From VXOZ01 sp965220045 (GTDB lineage Bacteria; Chloroflexota; UBA11872; VXOZ01), in assembly GCA_965220045.1 (NCBI GenBank), contig OZ244803.1:2046001-2110000 (forward strand): a stretch of 64,000 bases of DNA, read 5' to 3'. Made by a program: the position numbers and the translations under genes. Below are positions 32,306 through 41,280 of the stretch, piece by piece (position 1 is the stretch's first letter; the number at the start of each line of letters is the position of its first letter). The notes beneath the pieces were generated by a model. It had not been told where the DNA came from. It worked only from the letters and a program-made list of their open reading frames with translations, and did no database searches.

Positions 32306-33493
32306 CTAGAGAATTCCGCTCAGGGTCTTCTCTACCCGCGCCAGGCCCTCATCGGCCTCCGCATCGGTTAGCGTCAACGCGGGAGCCATGCGGATGCTGG
32401 GCGGCGCCACACGGTTCACGATGAGACCGCATTCCAATCCGTGCGCCAGAAATTTCTCCGCGCGTTCCTCTCCCAGATCGAATGCCAAGAGCAAGCCCCT
32501 GCCGCGTATGTCTGTGATTGCATTGCCGTGACGGGCACTGATTGCCGCCAGCCCTGCCTTGATGCGCTCGCCCTGCCGGGCGGCGTTCTTCCACAGTTCA
32601 TTCTCGATAACATGCCGCACGACGGCGGCAGCGCCCGCGCAAATGAAGGGATTGCCGCCAAACGTGGACCCATGATCGCCGGGCACGAAGACCGCGGCGC
32701 GTTCGTTGACCATGCACGCACCGATTGGCAGCCCGCCGCCCAGCGCTTTGGCCAGCGCCATCACGTCTGGCTGAATGCCGTAGTGCTCGTAAGCGAAAAG
32801 CCGCCCCGTGCGGCCGATGCCGGTCTGCACTTCGTCCAGTGCCAGCAGCAGGTTGTTGTCGTCGCAGAGCTTGCGCAAGCCTTGCACGTACTCTTGATCG
32901 GCTTCGTAGACACCGCCCTCGCCCTGAATAAGCTCCACCAAGACGCCGGCGGTCTTTGGTCCCACCGCTGCCTGCGCCGCCGCCAAGTCATTGAACGGCA
33001 CCCGCACAAAGCCCTCCGGCATGGGCACGAAGTCCTCTTGATAGTGTGGATTCGCCGTGGCCGCCACGGAGGCAATCGTGCGACCGTGAAAGGCGTTCGT
33101 CATCACGATGATCTCGTATGCCCCGTCCCGGTTCAGCTTGCCGTACTTGCGCACGATCTTGATAGTTGTCTCCAGCGCTTCGGAGCCGCTGTTGACGAAG
33201 AAGACGCGGTCCAGGGCAGAGTTTTCGACCAATAGTTCAGCCAATTCATACTGCCGCGGCACATGGAAAAGCGATGATGTGTGGAGCAAAGTGGTTGCTT
33301 GCTGCGCTATCGCCTTGACTTGCACGGGATGGGCATGGCCTAACGCGTTGACGGCAATGCCCTGCAAGAAGTCCAAGTAACGCCTGCCGCGATCATCCCA
33401 CACCCACGAGCCATCGCCGGATACCAACGTCACCGGCAGGCGGTTGAATGTGTTCATATAATATTGTTTCTCTTTGGCAGGCCAGTCGGTCAT
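32306..33493 (-). CDS. argD: Acetylornithine aminotransferase
   Basis: PLP enzyme of arginine (and possibly lysine) biosynthesis. Class III aminotransferase motifs: NSGSEALETTIK near residue 100, LALDEVQTGIGRTG (about 217-230) and the PLP lysine in MALAKALGGGLP (about 245-256). N-terminal NRLPVTLVSGDGSWVWD is typical of ArgD. 395 aa is normal. ATG at 33493 follows GGAAGGGATTGGG. It is the first gene of the minus-strand arginine region and is divergent from a sugar isomerase gene at 33693, with a 200-bp shared upstream region. Confidence 0.95.
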   Translation of the reverse strand: MTDWPAKEKQYYMNTFNRLPVTLVSGDGSWVWDDRGRRYLDFLQGIAVNALGHAHPVQVKAIAQQATTLLHTSSLFHVPRQYELAELLVENSALDRVFFVNSGSEALETTIKIVRKYGKLNRDGAYEIIVMTNAFHGRTIASVAATANPHYQEDFVPMPEGFVRVPFNDLAAAQAAVGPKTAGVLVELIQGEGGVYEADQEYVQGLRKLCDDNNLLLALDEVQTGIGRTGRLFAYEHYGIQPDVMALAKALGGGLPIGACMVNERAAVFVPGDHGSTFGGNPFICAGAAAVVRHVIENELWKNAARQGERIKAGLAAISARHGNAITDIRGRGLLLAFDLGEERAEKFLAHGLECGLIVNRVAPPSIRMAPALTLTDAEADEGLARVEKTLSGIL

Positions 33494-33692
33494 CCCAATC
33501 CCTTCCTTCCTGCAAGGCTGAAAAAACGCTGTTTACCTAGTATAGCGCAGTATTGGGCGGTTTTGAACCGGGTCACAGCCGCTAACGGATGCCTGCGGTT
33601 GCCGCCCAATCATAATGGACAGCCCCCGGCAAAACCGCTACACTAGCGCGCAGCAGTTAGTTTTTCCCTTCCTGTCAAGGAGTTCTTGCCTA

Positions 33693-34553
33693 ATGAAGTT
33701 CATCTTGTTCGCCAAGCACTTTGAGCATCTCAGCTACGAGGAGTTGGCGGATACGATTGCCGATATCGGCCTGGACGGCGTCGATCTGACCGTGCGCAGT
33801 CCCGGCCACGTGCTGCCGGAGAACGTCAAGACCGATCTCCCGAAGGCTGCCAAAGCCTTCCGAGACCGGGGGCTGGATATCGGCTGGCTTACGACGAACA
33901 TCTTCAGCGCCGACGCGCCTCATGCCGAGGATATTCTGGCCACCGCCAGCGACCTGGGCATAACGCAGTTCAAGCTCGGCTACCACAAGTACGACGGCTT
34001 CGGGAATCTCCAACGCCAGCTTGCCGAGACCCGCGACGCCGTGCGCAGCATCGAGCGCCTTTGCCACAAGTACGACGTCCAAGGCGGCATGCACATCCAC
34101 TCCGGGCCGTACATGTCCGCGGTAGCGACGATAGTCGGCCCGCTTATCGAGGACTTTGACCCGCAGGCCATCGGGGTCTATGGCGACTTTGGGCACATGG
34201 GCGTCGAGGGCAGCTTCGGCGGCTGGATCCAGGGGCTGGACTTGATCTCCGATAGGTTGGTCATGCTCGCGCTGAAGAACATGGGCCAGTTTTGGGAAGA
34301 AGACTCCAAGTCCGGCGATTACAAATGGCATCGGAAGCTCGTGCCGCTCGAACGGGGCTTCACGCCGTATCCCGAGGCGTTCGGCTACCTGAAGCAGATT
34401 GGCTATGACGGCTACGCCTCATTCCACAGCGAGTATCAAGGCGGCGCCACGTGGAAGCACCTGGAGCACGATGAACTGATCGCACAGACGAAAGCCGACT
34501 TCGCGTATGTCAAAGGGGTCTGCGCGGACTTGGGCATCCCCCACGGCGCATAA
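33693..34553 (+). CDS. Sugar phosphate isomerase/epimerase (AP endonuclease-2-like TIM barrel)
   Basis: Xylose-isomerase-like TIM barrel protein of 286 aa. Features: N-terminal FILFAKHFEHLSYEELADTI, a GMHIHSG strand, the acidic VYGDFGHMG and a late HSEYQGG, which supply the His/Asp/Glu metal ligands. ATG at 33693 is preceded by AAGGAG at about 33678, whereas upstream codons back to 33615 have no ribosome-binding site. It is followed by a DegT-type aminotransferase 98 bp downstream, suggesting a pathway for aminated sugars or cyclitols. The precise substrate cannot be assigned. Confidence 0.85.
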   Translation: MKFILFAKHFEHLSYEELADTIADIGLDGVDLTVRSPGHVLPENVKTDLPKAAKAFRDRGLDIGWLTTNIFSADAPHAEDILATASDLGITQFKLGYHKYDGFGNLQRQLAETRDAVRSIERLCHKYDVQGGMHIHSGPYMSAVATIVGPLIEDFDPQAIGVYGDFGHMGVEGSFGGWIQGLDLISDRLVMLALKNMGQFWEEDSKSGDYKWHRKLVPLERGFTPYPEAFGYLKQIGYDGYASFHSEYQGGATWKHLEHDELIAQTKADFAYVKGVCADLGIPHGA

Positions 34554-34651
34554 ACAGGCTACCCGTCACGGTCGCCGGCGTAGCCCGTCAGCAACGTAGC
34601 ATAGGGAGCTGATTACAGGAGATCCGCTCGAGTACCTAGTGAGGATGGAGC

Positions 34652-35983
34652 ATGTCAGCACTGCCGGCAATTCTTGGCGGCGAGCCCGCCGTCACGCTGG
34701 ACCATAGCCACTATACCCAGTGGCCGATCTATACCGAGGAAGAAGTAGAGGTAGTATCGGACCTCATCCGCGACCATGCCCTCGCCAGCCAGTTCGGCGG
34801 CCCGGGGCCGATAACCGAATTGGAGAGGATGGTAGCGGAGACCTGGGGCGTCAAGCACGCCCTGGCGCATTCTTCCGGCACGGCTTCACTGCGGGCGGCC
34901 CTGTTTGGCGTTGGCGTCGGCAAGGGTGACGAGGTCATATGCCAGTCGGCAATCCACCCGTTCAACTGCTTGCCCATCGTCGGCAGCGGCGCCGTGCCGG
35001 TCTTTGCCGACATCGATCCGGTCACGCTCACCCTCGATCCAGAGGACATTGCGTGTAAAATCACGCCTCGCACGAGAGCCATCATGGTCGTGCACTGGCC
35101 CGGCTGTCCGGCGGACATGGATGCCATCATGGATATCGCGGCGCGGCACTCTCTGCGGGTGGTTGAAGACAACTGCATTTCCCAAGGAGCGACCCACCGC
35201 GGGCGCATGTGCGGCAGCATCGGCGATGCCGCCGCTATCAGCTTCCAACACGGCAAGAGCACGTCCGCCGGCGAGGGCGGCGTTTTCATGACCAACGATA
35301 CCGAGGTCTATCAACGCGCCGCGTGCCTGGGCCACTACGAACGCCTGCGGGAACTGCCCAATCCCAAATGGCGCGCCATGACCGGCTTCAGCTTTGGCGA
35401 AAAGTACCGCATGGCGACCCTTTCGGGGGCCATCGGCAGCGTCCAGATGAAGTATTGGAAACAGCGCCTCGACGTGCGGCACGCCAACACGGACAAGCTG
35501 GGAGAGGCGGTCGCGGAAATCGATGGCTTCTCCGCGCCGGACTACCCAGACTACTTCCCCTCGCCGTACCAGAGCGGGCGCATCATGTTCGATCCTGACA
35601 GACTCGGAGGAATGTCTCGCGAGCGGCTGCTTGAGGTTTTGCAGGCTGAGGGCGCGCAGGTCTCTTCACCCGCGCAGAAGGCAACGCTCACGCCGCACGC
35701 CAACGGGCTCACCCACATGCTCCACAAGCATCCGGTCTTCCAGGGCAACGAGCACGGGACCGGGGACGTCCTTTGGGAAGTCCTGGGGCCGAACGTCACC
35801 AGAATTGATTACAGAGACGTCGTGCTCCCGGTCACGGAAGACCCTGAGATTCCCTACGACTCAATACGCGTGCCCAGCTTCACGCGTCCGGCGGCTGAGT
35901 TGATTGAGCAGTACATCACGGCGTTTTCCAAAGTCGCGGCGCATGCGGAAGAACTCAGCGGAGCGCTGGCCGAAGCTCGCTAG
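34652..35983 (+). CDS. DegT/DnrJ/EryC1/StrS-type PLP aminotransferase
   Basis: PLP-dependent sugar or cyclitol aminotransferase, 443 aa. HALAHSSGTASLRAAL (about 70-85) is the phosphate-binding region, VVEDNCISQGA holds the PLP-binding Asp, and SFQHGKSTSAGEGGVFMTN contains the PLP lysine followed by the family-typical GEGG. The C-terminal lobe is longer than the minimal family length. ATG at 34652. It forms a pair with the upstream isomerase-like gene, and the downstream region is repeats. Such enzymes make amino sugars for glycans or aminocyclitols. Which is not shown by the sequence. Confidence 0.9.
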   Translation: MSALPAILGGEPAVTLDHSHYTQWPIYTEEEVEVVSDLIRDHALASQFGGPGPITELERMVAETWGVKHALAHSSGTASLRAALFGVGVGKGDEVICQSAIHPFNCLPIVGSGAVPVFADIDPVTLTLDPEDIACKITPRTRAIMVVHWPGCPADMDAIMDIAARHSLRVVEDNCISQGATHRGRMCGSIGDAAAISFQHGKSTSAGEGGVFMTNDTEVYQRAACLGHYERLRELPNPKWRAMTGFSFGEKYRMATLSGAIGSVQMKYWKQRLDVRHANTDKLGEAVAEIDGFSAPDYPDYFPSPYQSGRIMFDPDRLGGMSRERLLEVLQAEGAQVSSPAQKATLTPHANGLTHMLHKHPVFQGNEHGTGDVLWEVLGPNVTRIDYRDVVLPVTEDPEIPYDSIRVPSFTRPAAELIEQYITAFSKVAAHAEELSGALAEAR

Positions 35984-36376
35984 GGCAATATTCTATCTGG
36001 GTAAGTGCGTGGATCCGATGTAGCGCGGGGGCTTGTCCCCAATGGTGCCACATTAACACCCGAGCCTGAGCCGTTCGCCCTGAGCTGCGTCGAAGGGTGG
36101 ACGGCTCAGGCGACGGTTCGTCGGTATTGGGCCTACAACGCTCCGTTTGCGCTGCGACAAGGGCTTTGTGATGCCCAAGCTTCGCGCAGCCCTCAGCACG
36201 AATGGAGAAAACTGAAGCCATCCACTTTAATGCGACAGCATTAGGGCTTACCCCGGCTCTTCTACCAGCCCCATGATAACGCTATCGCGGTAGCCGCTTA
36301 GAACCCACCTTGCGACTGCTCACATCATTGAATGGCACGACACCCCCGACAGTCTATAGACCGCCGAATTCCCGCG
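35984..36376. repeat. Repeat-rich intergenic region
   Basis: Holds a half copy of the GCGGGGGCTTGTCCCC element (about 36024), a GTTCGCCCTGAGCTGCGTCGAA variant (about 36077-36098) bracketed by GAGCCG/CGGCTC, and the long element at 36138-36236. No coding sequence is supported; small frames translate the repeats. Confidence 0.75.
36138..36236 (-). repeat. Dispersed ~100-bp element, inverted copy of 2068-2150
   Basis: Read on the minus strand it starts GTCGCATTAAAGTGGATGGC and ends GCAAACGGAGCGT, matching 2068-2150 on the plus strand almost base for base except for an internal insertion of about 14 bases (in the GAAGC-TTGGGCATCACAAA region). Contains an internal palindrome (GGGCTGCGCGAAGCCC in the short copy). 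Confidence 0.85.
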
Positions 36377-37552
36377 TCATTCGCTCACTACCACAGTTTC
36401 TCGCTGCTGCCGAACCCTCTTCCCATTGAGCATCGTTCCAATCGGCGTATAGCGCACGCCAAGGTGATACGTCGCAAGCAGAATGCCGGTTACGGTGACG
36501 CAGATAAACAGGAGCTTCAGATGCGCGTTCATGGGCCACGCCAGCACGAGCCGCTGGGCAAAGACAATGAGAGGCAGGTGCCACAGGTAGAGCCAGTAGG
36601 ACGAATCCGACACGTAGCGCACCCAACTCCGCTCCCGCGAAGCTATCAAGCGGAAAAGTCCGATTAGCCCAAAACACATCAGCCACGCATACCCAACCTG
36701 GAACACGGCCGAGACCGGCGGCGCCCACGCTGTACCATCCGTTGAAAACAGAGACACAAGAGCGACCGGGAATACCAAGAAGAGCGCCGGCAGTAGTCCC
36801 ACCGCCCACCAACCGCGCATTGTGAAACGACGCCGGTAGAGGAATGCGCCAAAGAAGAAGAAACAGGCATAGTAGGCCACGACGAGCGGATCAGAGACAA
36901 GCCCGTCGGACGTATCCGGACCGACAATTGGTTCGTGCATGTACACTTGCGGTGCCAGCACAAGTGGGACGAGCAACCACCAGAGCACCGGATGGGTAAA
37001 CCGCACCCCTAACCGGGCGAGCGCGAGGAACGCGGCGCACAGCCAAAGGAGTATCCAGAGAAACCACAGGTGGTGAAAGCCGTACAGCCAGTAGAACGGC
37101 CAGAAGGCAAAGCTGAACTCACTACCGATAAAGGCCCATGTGTTCACCGGAATCACGGTGACACAGCACAGGGCGAGGGGCAACGCTATCCGCTTCGCGC
37201 GGTGCGATGCCAGTTGGCGCAGACCGCGCCGCTCCCAGAGCATGGCGGTAAAGAATCCGCTAAGCAGAAAGAAGACCGGCATACGAAAGCCGTGGATTAC
37301 ATTCAAGGCAATGCCATAGAGGTCTCCTGGCGGATCGGCATGCTGGATCGGCCACGCATCAGGTATGAGGAAGAGAAAGGCATGCAGGACTATGCCCAGG
37401 AGCATAGCCACGGCACGTAGGGCATCCAATTCGTGAAACCGTGGACCCTGCGGCTTGGTGCCCGGCTGCGGGACGATTGCGTCCGCTGAGACCGGCGGAG
37501 ATTCAGGCTCCTTTGGCGCCTCGATGGATCCAGGCGTGCTCGTATCGGGCAA
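36377..37552 (-). CDS. Acyltransferase family 3 membrane protein (OafA/YrhL-like)
   Basis: An integral membrane O-acyltransferase of 391 aa with about ten hydrophobic helices. The family N-terminal signature is visible as FHELDALRAVAMLLGIVLHA (about 38-57, with catalytic-type His), followed by FRMPVFFLLSGFF. A hydrophilic Pro/Glu-rich N-terminus of ~35 residues precedes it. The only in-frame start upstream of the first helix is TTG at 37552, with GGAGAG about 12 bases before. Likely acylates a surface glycan or lipid in the cytoplasmic membrane. Standing alone between repeats and an amidohydrolase gene on the same strand. Confidence 0.88.
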   Translation of the reverse strand: MPDTSTPGSIEAPKEPESPPVSADAIVPQPGTKPQGPRFHELDALRAVAMLLGIVLHAFLFLIPDAWPIQHADPPGDLYGIALNVIHGFRMPVFFLLSGFFTAMLWERRGLRQLASHRAKRIALPLALCCVTVIPVNTWAFIGSEFSFAFWPFYWLYGFHHLWFLWILLWLCAAFLALARLGVRFTHPVLWWLLVPLVLAPQVYMHEPIVGPDTSDGLVSDPLVVAYYACFFFFGAFLYRRRFTMRGWWAVGLLPALFLVFPVALVSLFSTDGTAWAPPVSAVFQVGYAWLMCFGLIGLFRLIASRERSWVRYVSDSSYWLYLWHLPLIVFAQRLVLAWPMNAHLKLLFICVTVTGILLATYHLGVRYTPIGTMLNGKRVRQQRETVVVSE

Positions 37553-37650
37553 AGTTCAACCGCTCTCCGCACTCGGTCTTATCGATTTAGCATCTTGGCG
37601 TCGAGCGACGGCTATGGCGCGCGTCCCATTCACATAGAATCCGGGAGACA

Positions 37651-38502
37651 TCATTCTAGTCCCAACAGTCGAGCCCCGTTTTCCCAGAGCATCGCGCGGC
37701 GCTCCATTGTGCTGAGTTGCGCCTTGCCCAGATGCTCCAACGCGCGCCGGTGCGACATGAGGGGAAAATCGCTCCCAAAGAGCACCCGAGAGCCGACAAG
37801 CTGCGCGCCAATCTCATAGATCTGCGGCGAGTAGAGAAACGGCGTAGCCGCAGAGTCGTAGTAAGTGCTGCCGGCAGACTCGTTTACTTCCGGCATCAAC
37901 TCATGGAAGAGCAAGCCGCCGCCCCAGTGTGCCAGGACGATTGGCACGCCTTGCGCCAATGCCAGCAGGCCCGCCAGCTTCTCCGGTGTAGTCGTGCCCT
38001 TGCCCGGATAGCTATGACCCACCGGTTCACTGGCATGGAGGAGCAAAACCATACTATGCGCCCGGCAAGCTTCGAAGACGGGCCGCAGCGTGCGTTCATC
38101 AGTTATGTCAAATCCCTGCCCGTCGGCGTTGAGTTCGCCGACCCCGCGAAAGCCCAAGGCGGCGCACCGCTCAATCTCCTGCGCAGCGCCCGGATCCCCC
38201 GGCACAACCGCGCAGAAGGGCACAATCTGGCGATGCGGCTGCAGAGCTTCTAAAATGGAGTCGTTCGTTGCGCGGCAGAGTCCCGGGTCGCGCCAGCCGA
38301 AATTCAACGCCACCGCGGCGGCAATGCCGTCCCGCGTCATCGCTTGCGCGAGGTCGCCGGCAGTCGCGAGGCGGCTCTGTGGGTCGGCATTAAGAGCCTC
38401 AAACCAGGGCTCGTTGGCAAAATAACGCTCACGCGCCTGTACGATATCTGCGGGAAAGACATGGGTGTGGAAGTCAAGAACGCGCTCGCCGTCTATTTGC
38501 AC
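37651..38502 (-). CDS. Amidohydrolase-family TIM-barrel hydrolase/decarboxylase
   Basis: Metal-dependent amidohydrolase-2 (ACMSD-like) of 283 aa. Metal and catalytic residues: DFHTHVFP (10-17, HxH), LLLHASEP, LAHWGGG and GSDFPL. The start is GTG at 38502, the only start before the HxH motif, and so the gene's first 42 bp overlap the first 42 bp of the divergent hemW gene. Substrate is unknown. It is upstream of the acyltransferase gene on the same strand with about 100 bp between. Chemistry could be C-C or C-N cleavage of a small carboxylate. Confidence 0.85.
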   Translation of the reverse strand: MQIDGERVLDFHTHVFPADIVQARERYFANEPWFEALNADPQSRLATAGDLAQAMTRDGIAAAVALNFGWRDPGLCRATNDSILEALQPHRQIVPFCAVVPGDPGAAQEIERCAALGFRGVGELNADGQGFDITDERTLRPVFEACRAHSMVLLLHASEPVGHSYPGKGTTTPEKLAGLLALAQGVPIVLAHWGGGLLFHELMPEVNESAGSTYYDSAATPFLYSPQIYEIGAQLVGSRVLFGSDFPLMSHRRALEHLGKAQLSTMERRAMLWENGARLLGLE

Positions 38503-39660
38503 ATTCCCTTCTGCCGCGTGCGGTGTCCGTACTGCGATTTTAACACGTACGCCGGCATGCAGTCGCTCGTGCCGGCATACGTGGCAGCATTATGTCGCGT
38601 TATCGCTCGTGAGGGCGCAGACAGCGGCTTCCGGGCCGCGCGCACGGTGTATTTTGGCGGCGGCACCCCGTCGCTGCTGGAGCCGTCTCATGTAGGCCAA
38701 ATCCTAGCAGCGGTCAATCGTGTATTGCCGCTTACGGCGGACTGCGAGATCACGCTTGAAACCAATCCGGTCACGGCCGACGCCGGGCGCTTCGCCGGAT
38801 TTAGGGAAGCCGGGGTCAACCGCCTCTCGTTCGGCGTGCAGAGTTTGAACGACCGTCTGCTCAAGGTGCTGGGACGCGACCATGACGCCGCGCAGGCGAA
38901 GCGGGCCTTGCTCCTTGCACGGCAAGCTGCCTTCCAGAACGTCAGCCTCGATCTGATGTATGCCGTGCCCAATCAATCCCACGCCGATTGGGAGCACGAC
39001 GTTGAGCAAGCCCTCGCGCTCGTGCCGGAGCACATGTCACTCTACTGCCTGACCGTGGAGCCCGCCACGCCCTATGCCCGCTGGGTAGCAAAAGGCCACA
39101 TTCAGCTACCACCCGACGATACCGCCGCTGACATGTACGCATTTGCGCGGGAGCGCTTGGCGGCTGCCGGCTATGCGCACTATGAAATCTCAAACTGGGC
39201 GCTGCCCGGCAATGAGGGTGAACACAATTCGATTTACTGGCGTTACGAACCGTACCTGGGCCTGGGCGCAGGCGCGCACGGCTACGTGCGCGGCACGCGC
39301 ACTGAGGAGATTCGCGCTCCGCGCATGTACATTGAGCGTGCGCTCAAGGGAGAATCGACCATCCAGCACCGAGAAGAAGTGTCGCAGAAAACTGCCATGG
39401 AAGAGACCGTCTTCCTCAATCTGAGGCTGCTGCAGCGAGGCATTGTGCGCCGGGAATTCGGCGATCGCTTTGGGGTCGATCCTGTTTCTCTGTTCGGAGG
39501 TGTGTTGGAGGAGTTAACCCACGCTGACCTGGTCTCCATCGACGAGAAGCGCATTCGCCTCACGTCAAACGGCTACTTCCTTGCCAACGAGGTCTGCGTC
39601 AGGCTCATGTCCGCGTTGGAGTCTGTGGAAACAGCGGCCGTGCCGGTTCAAACCCGCTGA
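38461..39660 (+). CDS. hemW: Radical SAM heme chaperone HemW
   Basis: Coproporphyrinogen III oxidase-like radical SAM protein. The cluster motif FCRVRCPYC (C18, C22, C25) is directly after YLHIPF, as in HemW; the Cys four residues after HemN's motif is replaced by Phe-Asn, which also favours HemW. GGGTPSLL, ETNPVTADAGRF and FGVQSLND follow, plus the C-terminal HemW domain with EETVFLNLRLLQRGI. 399 aa. ATG at 38461 is chosen; codons further upstream to 38344 lie inside the divergent gene. The window also contains heme O synthase. Probably inserts heme into respiratory enzymes rather than oxidising coproporphyrinogen. Confidence 0.93.
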   Translation: MGVEVKNALAVYLHIPFCRVRCPYCDFNTYAGMQSLVPAYVAALCRVIAREGADSGFRAARTVYFGGGTPSLLEPSHVGQILAAVNRVLPLTADCEITLETNPVTADAGRFAGFREAGVNRLSFGVQSLNDRLLKVLGRDHDAAQAKRALLLARQAAFQNVSLDLMYAVPNQSHADWEHDVEQALALVPEHMSLYCLTVEPATPYARWVAKGHIQLPPDDTAADMYAFARERLAAAGYAHYEISNWALPGNEGEHNSIYWRYEPYLGLGAGAHGYVRGTRTEEIRAPRMYIERALKGESTIQHREEVSQKTAMEETVFLNLRLLQRGIVRREFGDRFGVDPVSLFGGVLEELTHADLVSIDEKRIRLTSNGYFLANEVCVRLMSALESVETAAVPVQTR

Positions 39661-39758
39661 GCGTCTGCCATAGGACTGCAGATGCAGCCAGTTGATTCCT
39701 AGGTGGCGTTGCCCCAAAGACGTACTCTTGTGTCTCGGGCTCGCCAGGAAGGTGCCGT

Positions 39759-41027
39759 TCAGGAGGCGGAAGCCTGACTGGGACTACTCGGGGAGGGCGC
39801 GCTGCCTGTGGGCGGACTCACGGAGGCCTTTTTCTGCTCGTAACGCTGGACCACCAGCAAGCCGATCGTCGCAACGACCACTAGGACGATGGCGCCATGG
39901 ACGAACCGGATCGCACCCGGCGGAAACGTGTCCCACAGTGCCGCGACGGCTACCGTGAATCCGATGGCTCCGAGGACGAGGTACGCGACGAGCATTCCGA
40001 TTTGCGTCTTCTTGGTTCTCGCCTGGGCCATGAAGAACGCAATGATGGCGTACACGATTGCACAGTAAACCGCAGTCAAACCGGCCCGCAAGAAGTGCTC
40101 CCACATCTCAATACCGGACACATCCCTGGCACCCCACCATAGGGCATCGAGTATCTCCCCGGCGACCAGAGCGATGAGGACGTACACGACCCGACGCACC
40201 GCCTGGTAAATCCGGTGCGAGCCAATGGCGGCAAGTGACAAGTATCCGCCATACGTCCCACAAACGCCAACGCCGACCAGCGAGAACATCGCCCGCCGGA
40301 GCTCGTTGGGACCGCCAGCGAAGTCCGTCCACACCTGCCCAATCATGATGGTCAATCCCACGCACAAGAAGGCCAACCATAGCATTGGCAAGAATGACAA
40401 CGCCTGCCACAGGTCGCCTGTCCGATCGCGGTAGTTAAGGGTGAGATAGATGTTGGCAACCACACTGAGCATGATGCCAATGATGATCAACATGGTGAAG
40501 AACAGGTCTTCGAGATTCAAGAACGAGAGGTCGAACCGGAGCGAAATCAGTCCGAGAACGGCCCACGCGAGGATGCCTACGGCGGCAATCCAAATGCAGA
40601 GCGGGGTCACAACTCCCATGAGCCCGCCGGACGAATCAATTTTCAGCAAGCGCGAGTATTTGCTCCAGTCCTTGTCTTGAGCCGATGCGCCATCCTGCCG
40701 GTGGGGTTGGGGGCCGCTCGCCTTTGCCGTATCGGCGCCTTCATCGCTTTGGGGCTGTTTGGCGGACTCTCGTGGCGCCACCGGAGAGCTCTCCGTGCAC
40801 GGCTGCCTGGTGGCCTCGACTGCCGTCGCTGAACCAACATCCTCACGCGATGTCCTGCCGGTCTCGCCTGCCGTCACCTGGACATCTTCGCTGCGCGGTT
40901 GCTCGGCGGCCTCGCTGGCCGTCGGCGCTTCATCCTGCCGCGTTGGCGAGCCGCATTGTCCACAGAACTTGGCCCCTGCAATCAATTCACTGCCACAGTT
41001 TGTGCAAAACTTGCCAACACGTTCCAT
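39759..41027 (-). CDS. Zinc-ribbon multispanning membrane protein
   Basis: A 422-aa protein. The N-terminal double CxxC zinc ribbon (FCTNCGSELIAGAKFCGQCG, residues 7-26) is followed by a ~95-residue low-complexity Gln/Glu/Ala/Ser-rich linker, then about eight transmembrane helices (from WIAAVGILAWAVLGLISL to AIVLVVVATIGLLVV), and a Ser/Pro tail. ATG at 41027 is preferred to 41042 because GGAAGGTAG lies about 8 bases upstream. The family is not recognised beyond the ribbon; such proteins are common in Chloroflexota and Actinobacteria. Role unknown, located in the cytoplasmic membrane. Confidence 0.8.
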   Translation of the reverse strand: MERVGKFCTNCGSELIAGAKFCGQCGSPTRQDEAPTASEAAEQPRSEDVQVTAGETGRTSREDVGSATAVEATRQPCTESSPVAPRESAKQPQSDEGADTAKASGPQPHRQDGASAQDKDWSKYSRLLKIDSSGGLMGVVTPLCIWIAAVGILAWAVLGLISLRFDLSFLNLEDLFFTMLIIIGIMLSVVANIYLTLNYRDRTGDLWQALSFLPMLWLAFLCVGLTIMIGQVWTDFAGGPNELRRAMFSLVGVGVCGTYGGYLSLAAIGSHRIYQAVRRVVYVLIALVAGEILDALWWGARDVSGIEMWEHFLRAGLTAVYCAIVYAIIAFFMAQARTKKTQIGMLVAYLVLGAIGFTVAVAALWDTFPPGAIRFVHGAIVLVVVATIGLLVVQRYEQKKASVSPPTGSAPSPSSPSQASAS

Positions 41028-41280
41028 ACGACTACCTTCCATTCCAGCTAACCGGCTCAGAGCCTCTATGCCATTTGCCTAAAATGGCTTGCAGTGCTGA
41101 CATCCCGTAGTATATAACAAGCTGCGCGGCAGAGGGTGTGGCCGGCTATGTGCTACCCTCTTTGCGCGTTACTGCTTGTTCTTGGGAGCGCCTACCTGCC
41201 CGCAGGCCGGCGCAGTTAAGAGTGGCCCGCGTAACTGCTATTGGAGAACCGGGGCACCACGGAGATCGGAGGCAATTGCC

